Both the position numbers and the translations under genes were made by a program. Shown one piece after another: positions 24,024 through 36,399 of a stretch of 64,000 nucleotides of DNA. The stretch is from the NCBI GenBank assembly GCA_002205965.3, contig NADL03000035.1, positions 558,001 to 622,000 of the forward strand, read 5' to 3'. Source of the stretch: Kappaphycus alvarezii. Its lineage: Eukaryota; Rhodophyta; Florideophyceae; Gigartinales; Solieriaceae. The notes under the pieces were generated by a model. The model was not told the DNA's origin. It did not search any database and saw nothing but the letters and a program-made list of their open reading frames with translations. Position 1 is the stretch's first letter. Each line of letters opens with the position of its first letter.

Positions 24024-26189
24024 CCTAAAACTTTACATTACCTTGCCGTCCGGATTTTGGCAGCCTTGTCTAAAATGGTGAACACCCTAGCAGCCGGCAA
24101 GGCCGCCGGTCTTGCACCTTGGATAGCTGGAGCGCCCCTAACCCCTTTGGCCAAAAAAGACCGGACACCCAGGCCAATAGCCGTAGGAGAAACGCTGCGC
24201 AGATTGACTGGTAGTTGCCTGATGACAAGAGCCTCCGCGAGAGCAGCTAAATACCTACAACCGCTGCAGGTTGGCATTGCTACCCGATCCGGCACTGATA
24301 CCGTCGTCCATGGAGTCCGAAGGGTCGTACAGAAGTTTGGGCACACCTCCGAATACGCATTGCTGACTGTCGATCTCAAAAATGCATTCAATTTGTGCAG
24401 TCGGACAGCTTTCCTGGCAGCAGTCAAACACCAGTTCCCCGACCTGTTCCCGTGGGTGGCATACTGCTATGCACATGAGCCCGCTTTCTTGTGGTTTGGC
24501 AGCCATATAATCCGAAGCGTGCAAGGAACGCAACAAGGGGACAATCTCGGTGGGCTCCTTTTCGATCTTGCGCTGCACCCCGTTATCCTCAAAATCCAAC
24601 GGTTATTGAAATCAGGGGATGACGAAGAGCAGCAACTCGGCAACCTGCTGTTCCAACTCTGGTACCATGATGATGGGTACATCATCGCAAAACACGACCA
24701 GCTTCCCCAAGGCAACTGGACATCTTGTCATCGCCAGAGGCCACAGCTCGGGGTCTGCACCTAGCAGTGCCGAAATGCAGAATCTGGTGGCCAACTCCAC
24801 CACTGGAGTCAGTGCAACGCCTCTATCCAAGAGAACTCACACAGGAGTACAGCGAGGGCACAGTTGTCCTGAACGCTCCGGTTGGCACCAACGGTTTACC
24901 CACAGCACTTCACAGGCCATGTGAAGTCCCTGAAGCCGTTCCTCGACACTATCATCGCCTTGGGGAACACGCATATCGCGTTCCAGCTCCTGCGCAACTG
25001 TTTCGGGGTCTGTAAGCTCGGATACCTGTTACGGGTGGTGCCACCAGCTTGCACTGCGGAAGGCGCTGCAATATTCGATGCAATGATGGAGAACTGTGTG
25101 CGCACACTGGCTGGGGGCGTCCTCGACCCCGACATATTTCGAGAACTGCAGTTGCCCATGAAACCGATCACCGCCAAGAAGCCATCACTGGGAATTGGAC
25201 TCACTTCGGCGAAGTCAATTGCAGCTGCAGCCTTCCTCGCCTCCAGCGCAGCGTCCAACAGGCTGTGTGCAGCCCTCCTCCCAGCGGCAATTACGGATCT
25301 CTCAACGTACCGAGACATCGTCGAGGCGCACCAGATTTGGTCCCTCTCTTGCTCCCAGTCCAGGATTATCCCCTTTAGTGCCCTCTGCTCAAACAAAACA
25401 CCATCACAGAAGACACTATCGGACGCCATCCACGAGCGGGTGCAAGAGGAGATCGATGTGGGCGACAATAGACGGCAGGCCTTCCGTGCCTCCATGGGGC
25501 TCCCCGGCGCGAAAGATTGGGTGTACTGCACCCCATCTCCGGGCCTTAAGACTAGCATTGAACCAAGAGAATTCTCAATATGGTTCCAATACTATTGCCA
25601 AGTCCCGCTCTTCCCTCCGGAAACACCATGCCCCAAGCGGAACTGCCCCGAAACTCTCGACTGTTTCGGCGACCATCTGTTGCACTGCTTACACGGGGGC
25701 GAAAGGACGCGAAGACACGACTGTCAGGTTCGTTTATTGGCAAGCGATCTCATGAAAGCCGCGCGACATCCAGTCATCGAGCCGCGAGAAGGGGTCCACC
25801 GCACAAGACCGATATTCGCGCAATGGGACGAACGGCAGAACAGACTTCTTCGACGTCACCTTGTCAACCCCCTAGCGCCCTCGAACAGGAGAGTGAGGAC
25901 ATTCAACCCACTCACCTCGCTTAACGCGGCAAGAACGGCGAAACACAGAAGATACGAGTCCTTTATCGCGTCTTCCGCCGGAAGTAGGCTAGTGCCCGTC
26001 CCTATCTCTACCCTCGGGGGATGGCACCCGGACGCCCACGCGTTGCTAACCGACGTCGCACGCAACGTCGCTACGAGGGCAAGGGAGACCTACGCAAAGG
26101 TCAAAGAAATATTAACACAGCGTCATGCCGCAGCAGCAGTAATGTCCAATGCAGCGTGCCTGTTGGCCGGCCTCCCGTCAGTTTTCTAG
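24024..26189 (+). pseudogene. Non-LTR retrotransposon: reverse transcriptase plus restriction-like endonuclease
   Basis: The reverse transcriptase lies in the frame 24024-24764. It has PLTPLAKKDRTPRPIAV, then LLTVDLKNAFN, GTQQGDNLGGLLFDLAL, and the catalytic box YHDDGY. The reading then continues in another frame at about 24725-24880 (GLHLAVPKCRIWWP, VVLNAPVGT) and returns to the first frame at 24882-26189 (LLRNCFGVCKLGYLLRVVPP), so two frameshifts compensate. The C-terminal part has a Cys/His knuckle (CPKRNC, then CFGDHLLHC) and a PD-(D/E)XK-like region. There FFDVTLSTP is read in a neighbouring frame near 25846-25872, so that block holds another pair of frameshifts. The layout fits the R2/NeSL/Hero type of non-LTR element. 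The 5' part is missing and no 3' tail or target duplication was identified. Confidence 0.65.
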
Positions 26190-27063
26190 CGTTTTGACAA
26201 CTTCCCGCCAACCCTTTATATTGTAAGCCTTTACCATCACGACATCCCTTAGGGAACAGCTGACCATATTTTTCATGCATTAAAAACACCCCAAATTTCC
26301 CCCTCCTTGGCTAAAGAATCAACCTACAGGTATTGTACTGAAAAGGTAAAATATGGCAAATTGGCACTAAAATCGAAGGTTACCGAGTAGTAAAAGTGGG
26401 TCATACTCGGACTATTGTCAAAAATTACCGAAAAGTTTGCTTTGATCGAGCTTCACTGCTGTTATTAGTATAGGTTACCAAAAAACTAGAGAAAAAATAC
26501 TATTTAAAAGTTTTCCTCATACTGTACAGTATAGGGACAAGGGGAAGAGTGGGTGGTTTAATATTTGAAGATATAGTCCGTTGTGGCCCAAAACATCCTA
26601 CAGGGTGAGGATAATGATCCCATACACACTAATAAATATCTAACAACAAGAGGAGAACAATTGATACTACCAATAAAGAACACAAAGTACCTTCAAAAGT
26701 TCAACTTGGCAAAGCTACAATGCAAATAACCTTTTTTTGGCCATTTATATGTTTTTATGAAGAAAAATTAAGATAACTGTATTACATGTCGCTTGTAAAG
26801 ATCCATTAAATGGTACAAAGAGAGAAGTTTTAAGTTGCTCTTCATACCTAAGGTAACCGCAAAACTGTTGAATTATTTTATATGAGTTTGTTTATATGCC
26901 AAAATGAAAATACCAGAGACATGGATCAGCAGTATGGAGCTTTCTTAGTCCTTTCACAACAAATGAACCTGAAAATAATGATTTCGAATAAATCGGCATG
27001 CCCAAAAAAGCGTTTCAAAGCTTTGCTGAAGCGCAAGGAGTGCAAAAATGAAAATCAGGGGTA
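26190..27063. other. AT-rich interval, no supported gene
   Basis: No domain on either strand. It contains TACTGTACAGTA at 26520-26531, one of three perfect copies of this 12-base palindrome in the window. The interval may hold the left end of the Tc1/mariner relic, but I could not match inverted ends. Confidence 0.4.
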
Positions 27064-27730
27064 ATGGTAAAAGAAATTTCTAATGCTGAGTTGCGATCGT
27101 TATACATGAATTCACTGAAAAAAAGTGATATAGAAATTAGGGGCATCTTTGATCTGTCCACATCCATGCGCGCCGTGTTCAGAAGTGGCTCTCCAATACC
27201 TATCTCATGATGTACGAGAAGAATAATAAATTTACGGCGATCCATATAGAGAATAAAAAGTTGCACATGTACTGGGTAAGGAAATTGTCACATGAAGTAA
27301 TTCTGAATGGGAGAGAATGATTTTTAGTGAAGAAAATAACTAATTTGGATGGCATAGACTTTATCGCGTACTACTCGTAAGATTTACGGAAAACTGCGGT
27401 ATTTTCCACCCTACAGTAATACGAAAAATTAGTAATGGTTTTTGCGGTTTATTGTACTTTTTATTGCAATTTATCTTCTTAAATCCAGAAGAAACCATTG
27501 AAATATACTGTACTTTTTTCAGAGCAATAAATGCTACTATTCGCTGTGATATGAGAGTGACTCGCGTATGTTGCAGCATAACAATGGTGTGACCAACCGT
27601 AGCAACTATATGAAAGACTTTTTAGAGTATAATTAAGTCTTTTTTTCCATTGGCTTTTCAAATACCCCAATTTAAACCCATAGAGAACATATAGAGTAGC
27701 ACTCAAATTTCATCAAAAGAAGCGATAGTT
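27064..27730 (+). pseudogene. Tc1/mariner transposase remnant
   Basis: The frame from ATG 27064 begins with a helix-turn-helix-like stretch (ISNAELRSLYMNSLKKS, then IFDLSTSMRAVFRSGSPIP), ending in TGA near 27208. Further on, around 27567-27600, MLQHNNG stands where the family has QQDNA, so the second catalytic Asp is Asn. Near 27655-27690 comes a block, PQFKPIENI followed by TAG then SS, that matches the family signature SPDLNPIENLWS with a stop at the Trp. Several frameshifts separate the blocks. The order, spacing and motifs support the identity, and it is clearly inactive. Confidence 0.6.
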
Positions 27731-30700
27731 TACATCTATTGAAGTGCATCAGGAGTAAATTAATGACAATTAGCGTGAGAGAGTAAGAGTCTTGTTAAGA
27801 GCACTTTGATTCAATTATAATCCTTCGTTTGGATTTGTTATTATTTTGAGTTTCCTAGAAACTAAAAATAATTTCAGTCTTTATTACTTTCTGGGTCTCA
27901 ATCTCGATCCCAATGTAACTTTCGATTTATTTATTTGCATTGAAATATTTCACGATTTGGATCATTTTCCCAATAGTTACGCATTTACGTATATTTTGCT
28001 GAATTGATGGCTTTTAAATAAAAACAGTTATGTTACATACAGAAAGTATTTTTGGGATGTAACTATTATTTTTCGGGGGAATGTATGATACTTCAGTTTC
28101 AGTAGTGACGGATTATTTATGTTCTCATACTCCCGACAGATAGATTGCGTAAGCAAATCATGACCCTGTACATTAAGTACTTTAGAAATATTACTCTGTT
28201 CTGATATTGTAACCCAAAAACAAGGCTACAATGCGGGTTACTCTAGCGGCCAAAGCAATTCATGCAGAAATATGTGCACATCGAATCCGCAATTGAAATG
28301 TTGTACATTTAAAATAGACAGAGTCGCTTACATACAATAGTATTCCTCTTCCACATAAGCCCTGAACACTTTCTCCATTAAGTATGATCTGCTAAAAGCT
28401 GGAATTTTCGAATTGCTGCAAGGAATTAACAGCATAAGTCATTTTAACTGCCCATTAAACTTAAATGGACCAAGTAACAGAGATTGCCTCAATATTTTTG
28501 GTTTCGATAAAATTGAATCTTCAAAGTAGTGGCGGAGATACAGTCTTCAATGTCAGGAAATGGGCACTCTGTAAATGAAATTCTCATATGCAGTGCTGTA
28601 TTAATAAGGCTGGGAAAGTCATCTAGATTAGTTGAATTCGAGGTTTTTTGGTAAGCATTCCTCTTATGTGTGGGGAAATATGTGGTAAGGCCTGAATTTA
28701 ATTTAAAACCAAAGATTGATCTTTAAAATACAGATCTCTCACATGCATAATGCAGATGATGACTTGAAATAAGCTGAAAAGATATAGATAGAACTAAAAA
28801 GGCTCAGAAAGTGTGGAGGATTATTGATGGTGCATTAATTGGTATTGAAAAGCTTAGTGTGTCATACATGGTACAGAAAGTTGCCTTCAATGGCTTTAAG
28901 TATAAACTGTTCCTATATTTCAGACCGAAACAAAACCTTGCGGGATGATACTAAATTCCTATGGTCATGTAGATTTTATCGGGAATTACTGGAATCTTTG
29001 GATAAGAAAAGTTACGAGAGAGGTTGTTTGTCGTTTTTCATGCTGTGAATATTTAATAGTACCTTATGGAGACTCTGAATATAATCAAAGGTGATTCTTA
29101 GAGGCTCCTTTCCAGGGCTGCTCACTACTTTCAAAAAAATCAGTTAGCTATTAGTAGAGGAGTGTCAAAAGAAGATTTGCCTAGGAAACTATACACGGGA
29201 AGTTATGATTTTCTTCACACGCATAGACATTGAGCGAAAAATTAAGGTACTTTTATCACCTGTTGGACATTTCTACATCGCAAAAGTGATTTTTAAAATA
29301 TATGTAAATAATTGCTTTTATCCAAACAAACTTCGAGATACAAACTTCGAGATACTGTATATGTACCCCCTAATATTAGAAAAAATGCTCGGAAACTCAC
29401 AAAAGCATTGCATAGGGTGTAATTTATTCCCGTTCATAAAAATATTTGGAAAAAATAGAGGCGTGAATTTGACCATTTCTAAATTTCGACTGGATTTCAA
29501 AGCTTCCCGTCCGTTTTTCTCGGTTTTTTATTGCAACCTCATCCATTGCCATCTTGTATTCACGAACGCAGATTTTCTAATTATATTTCAATTCCAGCCA
29601 AGCACGCATCAGAAAGAGACAGTGCGAAGCACCACATCTCTTAGAAATCCCCGTGAGATCTTCCGACCTTCATGAAACGAAATCTAGAGCAGGCGTAAGT
29701 GCAAGGTTTACCGCTCTCTCGAACCGTTTCATTTGCTCTCCTCCTCGCCACTGTGCTTGATAATTCTTAACAAGCTCGTTAATTTCGTTTTGAAGCTCTT
29801 TAGCTACCCTCTTCTTCGCGCCTCTCTTTGTCCCTTTATGTTCTTGCGCTTATTAACACATAAGTAGGAACTCATCTATCTCCCCAAAGTTCCCACAGAC
29901 CCCATATCTCAATTTTTCCTCTCTCCATATTTGTCGAAGGTCGGTTGCAGCCTCTTGCATCCCGTCCGGTACACATCTGAAGGTGATCTTCTGCGGAATC
30001 TATGGAGTTTTGCGTGCCTTGTCGGCCGTAATCTCAAAGTTATTACTCAGGCTACAGTATACACAAATTTGTGATTTTGCAGCAGTAAAATAGACGACAG
30101 GTATGGATCCTCAATCCACGAAAGTCTCGGATGCAGCCATTCCTCTCCCTCATCGCGGTTTTCTAAATGAGGATATCTTCTGCATCGAAATTATCAGAGC
30201 CGATCGATACTATACATCTAGTGTTCGTCAAGGTGGAAACCCCGAAGCAGCGGAAAGGTATAAGATTGCGCAGAAGGGTCTGCCGCGATGGTTAGTGCTT
30301 GGGATTGAGGACTCGAAACTTCGATGTCAGATTTAGCTGCAGAAGGGAATTTTGCTGAGGTAAGTGTAGCAACTGCATTAAATGTATCAGCATGAGTCGA
30401 CGCTGGTTAGAGCTTTAATTTCTAATTCGGATTTAGTTCAAAATTTGAATCAGCTGGCACAGGAGGATGTTTAAGGGAGATGGTTCGTTGCGAAGAGAGT
30501 AGGTTGAGAGAGATCGACTAATTAGACTCATCTGTTATGAAATTCACACCATATGATGCTTAAAGAGATGGATTTAACTTAATAAAAGTTCTAGCGGAGA
30601 AGGAGATGTAGAGAATTTGGAATAAACAAGTGAGAAATGTGATTACGTATACGGCTGAAACATATACTGAGGAGTTGACGATTTGAGGATATGTATAGAG

Positions 30701-33700
30701 AGGGGTAGGAGTTGTCTATTTGCAGCTAAATATTTCTCACCATTCTTCAACAAAAAGCAGGGTTTCAGCAATATTCGTCACCAGTTTAATAAAATTTTCT
30801 CCTGTATTGTCAGTTGCAATTTTTCGCATATTCAATTCCGATTGAGTAAAGTACCTTATATACTTGAGCTTTCAACTGAATCTTTAATATAGTGGGAACA
30901 ATATTTACGTATGTGAAATAATAGGTATGTAATGAACAAATACATTCTAAGCGAAGTAATACTTAGAGCATCTACACTGGTTCCTAGGCAAGCGAGCAAA
31001 GGAGCTATTTTTTTTCGACACCTTTATCACTTTCATTGGGTGTTTAAACTTTTCATCGATGCCTATTTGGCCATTTGACCAAAATTGTTACAACTTTCAC
31101 GAGCATCCATCTTCGATGCACAGTCGTACTCGCACAACCCCTCCTTCCCACCGCCAACTTTACTTCTTCTTCTTCCACGAGCTGTCCCCGAGGTACAGAG
31201 GGGGACATATGGCAGCAGGAAGTAACTGAAAAAGACGAAAACATCGCCAATATTGTACTAAGTTCTAGCAGGAGCAGTAAAGAATAGGATTGTGCATAGA
31301 GGGGCTTCGTTCCTAGCAAAGCAGCTAATGTAGATCAGAATCCCGATGAAGCGAATAGCCGGCTTCGTCAAAAGTACTGGGAAGATACACATAAATATGG
31401 TGGTCAAGCATTTTAAGCTTCGCCTTCGAGTGATACGAAAAGTATTAGACCGAATATTCACAATTTCAGTTACCCAAGATAACTTTCTTACAGCGAATGA
31501 AATATTGTACAAGGAAAAAGGCGCTGAGCGTCCTGATCTAAGTAACAGCAGCGTCTCGTTTATTTTCGTATGAGCTAGCTGAAGACCCAGTCGATGAACT
31601 AGTCACAATGGGCGAGACGACGACGCTACTCTCCCTTCAACATTTTGTGAGGGCTGTGAAAGATTGACCCGGGGCCGAATATTTGCTCTTAACAAACAGG
31701 TGAGAAACTAAAAGGATTATGAAGCACCCAGAGGGTTAAAGCTTTCCGAGAATAATTTGAAGTATTGGCTGCCGTAAATGAGGATAGAAAACTGCCCTAT
31801 CGCATGGCATGGATAGTGCGAAGGCAAAATGGGCACACCTGTTGTGACACTTGAAGCCATGTGTGACTATTCTCTATGGAGATGGAATGATTTATTAAAT
31901 TTTACATGATCTACGAATGACATTAACGTCGCTGAAGCTTCAAAGTGGTTGCAAAAAGTAGTCCCTAGGAGTATACGCTACCGTTGGAGTACACAATCGC
32001 CTGCAAGACGTAATGAGCAGTGCTTGCTAGCGGACGGAATATATCAGAAGTGGCCTGTATTTCTAAACCTTAGGATGCCCTTCCACGAGGAATGAAGAGT
32101 GCTTAGCTCCAAATCAGGAGAACTGTCGCTAGGATGTAGGGCGCTCATTTTGTGTCTTACAGAGCATGGGGCACATTTTGGCAAGAACTGCTCGACTCTG
32201 GTCAAAGGAATCAATGAAAGAGGTAATGAAATGTTGTACATTCTACATAATATGATGGCTGACGGGAGGAGTGGCTTATCAGAAGACGAGGACAATGGCT
32301 GTACCGAGAAGGTATCAAATAGATCTCAACCCTGTAGAGAGCGCTAGAGAGACTGACGACAACTATATTGCCTCCTTAAGGCAGTATAGCCCTGTTTTTA
32401 AATTCATTCGTACTTTAGAGACAACACAGAGTCCTTTTTAACTCCTCGACTTTTCATGGAGCACTGGTGGAGCTAGTGAGGTGAGAAGTAGAACACTTAT
32501 CAATGGTAAAGTATGATCATCAAGTATCCTGACACAGGCGTTTGATAATAGCGATTTACTTACAGATTACAGCGCCATATGAAACATGCTCATTGGGGAT
32601 GTCGCTGTAATCAGCCCCGTCTGGACTGCGCTCAAGGGATTGTGTTTCTTGGGCATCGTCAGGAACTGTCACTGCAGACGAGTGCAAGGCAGCAGACCGA
32701 AATGATCTCCAAGCTCTTCATTCAGACGCTCTCTCTTACATGGCCTCCAGTGCTTCCTCCTACATAAATTTGAAGTAATCTTTCGCTCTCTCAGATTACA
32801 CTCCGCCTGGACGTTGAGTAAATAGCAGTATGTCATTGTGCCGGGTCAGAGCTATGTTGCGTTTCTCCTGCAAATTGTGGGATCCCTCCGCTATCTTAAG
32901 CTTCTTTGCGAATTTTTGCGCTTTTCACTACTTCTTCTTTGCAATTTTCCTCCCATAGGCCTACCAAAACATTGAGCATCACATCCTTTATTGCTCGAGT
33001 CCGTCTGCAAAGAACAGGTCTCAGGCTTTACATGGCTCTGTACTTTATCTCGACAGCTCTTCTGGTCGACAAAAGACTTGGATCAGTCCTCGGAAACTCC
33101 ATTCCCTCCGGCCAAAAAGTTCTCATGGAAGAGTATAATATTCCTCGCCAATTTAAAGTTAAAAGGCTTGCCAATGTCTTCCACTGGAGATTTGATCTTT
33201 TGCCATTGAAGAGCGCTACAATAATTCACAGTATATCTGGCTCGTTCACAACCGTTATCTTGCTGGCTATTACTGTGCTGTGACCGGAGAAACGGACGCA
33301 TTGCTTCACGATTAGCTTGACGCGGATCTTAACGGAGTTCAGCGGCCCAACAGCGAGTTCAGAAGGGTTTATTGCCCTGTATTCGTTCCAGATCCTCTAA
33401 TAGAACGTTGTATAATTCTGCTCGGAGCCGACAACAGGGCTCTCTGAGACACATAGACAGGCACGAGCAAGGGCAACATCTTCGCCACTGGAATAGTTCC
33501 AGCCGCGTACTTGGGTGCAAAGCATCGTGACAGTTTCAAATATAGAAGGCTTTGGAGAAAATAATAGGGCTAGACTGTGAAAGAAGTTGTGGCGGAGATG
33601 TCATTTTTGTGAACGGAGCCAGCTGAATAGGACCACAACAGGAAAGATGGGGGTCTGTGGGTTTTCTCATGAAGAAGTGAAGGCGGAAAGATTTAGTGGA

Positions 33701-34259
33701 GATGTAGGGACTATTTTTAAACAACCTGGATCCACATGTGTGCCAATAAAACTGTGCCCACTGGAAACCCAGGAGGTAAACTCGGGTGGAAAAATAGACA
33801 ATTTTAGAACCTGGGTTTACTACTTTTCCATCATGTTTTCATGGCTAGTTGTCTTAATTTTGCTGGTGGAGATTGCCGAATCCTGAATAAATCACCAAAT
33901 GAAAAATTTTACTTGAAATGTTATTTGCCTCAACATTGGTACACATGCTCTTAGAAACGCGATTTGGTTCTTCAAACCAGATCGCAGTAGAGAAAAAAGC
34001 TGGACTGGTTTAACTTCGAGAATTTTGACTTCTCTTGTTCTGAAGTGTCTAAATGCTGCAGTTAATGGAATTGGAGCAAAATTAACGAGAAAAATACTTC
34101 TAAAAGGCTGCTTAAACTCGAGCTAGACTTCAAGTAGAAAAAATCCTCTGATGATTCAGAAATTATAGGCTTTTTGGCAGTTTTAATTTTTCTTTTAACT
34201 AACTAAACACGGAGACTACAGTGAGGTATAAACCTAAAATTGTACGTTAACAATAGTGC
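27731..34259. other. Long AT-rich interval without a convincing gene
   Basis: Short frames only. A 156-codon frame at 29205-29675 and a 77-codon frame at 30103-30336 show no domain. From about 32.5 to 33.9 kb the + strand gives protein-like fragments in changing frames. These include a frame at 32906-33283 and one at 33587-33886 ending in a membrane helix (FSIMFSWLVVLILLVEIA). They could be a decayed membrane-protein gene, but I cannot identify it. A tandem duplication of ACAAACTTCGAGAT lies at about 29326-29353. Confidence 0.4.
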
Positions 34260-34443
34260 TTTGAATCAGTCCGTCTTTAGTTTTGCTTAGTCTGTTTTCA
34301 AGAAAATAAGGTCTGTCAAACGGATAAGGGATTAGGCGATTACCAATATGGTACTCTAAGAACAAAGTTTTCGCCACGAGTACTTCACTTCATTTCATGG
34401 CTTCATATATCGGCATGATGATGCCAGGGTTTTGTCGAATAAA

Positions 34444-34670
34444 TTATTCCTCTTTATCAACTCCGACGCTTCCCATAGTAAAATAATATATGTGGTACGG
34501 AAAATCATCCAAAAGATCCCATAGAAAGAAATATCCGAAGGAGTAGAATACGCGCATCAACAGGAATTCATCATCGCATGACGATTGCGCTCCGTATGGC
34601 GACTCGAAACAGAGACAAATACTCGTCATGAAATAAAAAAGACTTCAGCGTCATTCACGTCGTCTGTAAG
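34444..34670 (-). pseudogene. Accessory domain 2 of gypsy element B, unknown family
   Basis: In changing frames this reads WLRDLTDDVNDAEVF, then SICLCFESPYG, then LLMRVFYSF followed by PYHIYYFTMG. The corresponding part of element D (62451-62745) reads WLRNISEDANDAQV, SICLCFRALHG, MMRVFFSY and AYHIYFFTLGRFG. It also resembles domain 1 of the same element, so the two domains look like an old tandem duplication. No function is known to me, and I see no signal peptide. It is probably broken here by one frameshift near 34630 and stops. Confidence 0.5.
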
Positions 34671-34694
34671 ATCGCGAAGCCAAGGAAAAACCAC

Positions 34695-35343
34695 CTAACT
34701 AGCGACTATGTGTTTTGAATAGTTGTAAAGTGGGTTTATGGATACGGGCGTAGAAGTTTCTCTTGGTAGAGGTCCAATCCCACCTCTGGAAGTGATTGAA
34801 CCGGCACGAAGCTCTTTCGAAGGGCGTCTGCAGCCTCTTTTTGGAGGATGATATACTTCAAAAGACGCGCCTCGGGTCATTATTAATTCCTCAGCCTGAT
34901 ATTTCAACTCCTCTGCGTTCCCATTCCGCGAATGAGGAACGTATGGATACAATAGAGGGCAGGGGATCAAACGATAATCCACTTCTGGAGCCAGGTCATA
35001 GCCCAAAATGTCATAAAATAAGTAGGATTATAGAAACGAAAATTCGTTTCGAAGTGCGTTGAAGTATTTATGCGACATTTCCCAGGTGGAACTGCACCAT
35101 AACTGGTCCCCAAGCGTATTGTTATATGGCCTCTATAAATTCTGGACCGTCATAGATGAAAATTCTGTTTTGAAACGAGTAAAAGAACCTAAACAATAAC
35201 CTGTGGTCATTTACACAAAGAAATAGACCACTAAAAGCCCTAAAAATAAATGCTGTGTTGATTAGAAAATTTAGAATAACTTTACTTTCGGCTTCATTTC
35301 TCGTCAATGAGCAAATATATTCCACTGCTTGTCTTCCTCTCAT
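34695..35343 (-). pseudogene. Accessory domain 1 of gypsy element B, unknown family
   Basis: Starts at ATG 35343 (MRGRQAVEYICSLTRNE) and continues VILNFLINTAF, RLLFRFFYSFQNR, GPEFIEAI, then a stop. A second frame holds LAPEVDYRLIPCPLLYPYV and MTRGASFEVYHPP. Element D has the same blocks in the same order: MGGKRAWEWIISITRD, RLLIRVLFSFQNG, GPEFVEVIYHY, LPPDMEYRLVPYPLWEPYV, MTRGGPSGDNNPP. The position right after integrase is where some gypsy elements carry an envelope or other extra frame. I see no transmembrane anchor or signal peptide that would make it an envelope, and the family is unknown to me. Confidence 0.55.
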
Positions 35344-35589
35344 TCAGAGCATCATTTAATTATGCAACAGTGCATTCCTTGAGACATTGTAGGTTCCAAT
35401 CAAACAAATATATTCTGGTCTCCCATGATACGGAATGAGGAGTCGTGATTTAATAGACCCTCTCGATCTCATTCTAGAGCTTCAGCAGGGCTCGTAATGT
35501 GGGTGCCTTCCTTCGTTATAACTCACGGATTAGAATAATTCGTACGGAACGCGGGCCACTTAGCAATCTGTTGTAAAGCCTGACCATGA

Positions 35590-36240
35590 ACGACCAAGAC
35601 GTTCGAAACGACAGCGAATGTCCGCGGTTATTCAGAGGAACCCTCATTGTGGTTCTACTTCCTGGCCCGGTTGCACCTCCAGTTTTCCGGAGCTATAAGT
35701 TCCATCTCTCATCCCTTAGATTCCATTTTAGCAGAATAAACATCGTTTTGCACCATTCTAGGGGCCTTCCATACATTACCTAGAACAGAGAGCGCCTGTC
35801 GGTCCCTTTTCTACACTTGTAGCCATACAGAACCTTTTTCACTACTACCTCCCACGCGGGTTCGTTTCCCGATATGATCCATGATATGGAGCTCTCAGCC
35901 ATTCCGACTATCCTCTCTGCCATCCTGTTAGACATACGGGGATAGTCAAGAACCGTTTTGCACCTAGTTCCGCTTTCTCTCATGAATTTGGTAAGAGATG
36001 TAGCCTCAAAGCAAAGTACGTTGTACGGAATGATTCTTCTAAGGGGATCAAAAGGCTCTATTATTTATTTCCTCATAAATTCAATGTAGTCTTGCTCAGA
36101 AGCAGTCAGCTTCTTCGAAAAGAATGCAATCTCTCTATCGTTTCCATTATCGTCCAGTTGGGTAAGATTTACTCCAATAGCTGTTTTTGATGCATGAATG
36201 TGACCTCTGAATGGCTTCTTTTAATCCCATGTGACCAGGA
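35590..36240 (-). pseudogene. RNase H joined to integrase core by a deletion (element B)
   Basis: RNase H text (HASKTAIGVNLTQL, then IAFFSKKLTASEQDY) ends near 36085 and runs straight into integrase core text (IEFMRK, TAA, IIEPFDPL; later YPRMSNRMAERIVGMA and VVKKVLYGYKCR). Normally about 1 kb, containing the rest of RNase H and the HHCC zinc finger plus the first catalytic Asp of integrase, lies between them. The join is therefore an internal deletion. The integrase C-terminus further on is barely readable. Confidence 0.6.
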
Positions 36241-36399
36241 TCAGAGCACCGGTATTCTGACCCTTCAGCTTCCGAGACGACTCATCACAATTCTCACCCT
36301 ACTTATCAATTCAGTCCTCTGTCTTCATGAGATTAGACAGAGGAACATAAATCCTGGATAATTTCTTGATCAACCTTCTAAAGAATAGGAGGAAACCAA

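Noticed and set aside
25049-25924. Several long frames overlapping the non-LTR element
   Set aside because: They are shadows of the endonuclease-carrying frame, except for the short FFDVTL block, which is treated as a frameshift.
32906-33886. Frames of 125 and 99 codons suggesting a membrane protein
   Set aside because: The fragments lie in different frames with stops between, neither strand is clearly preferred, and no family is recognised.
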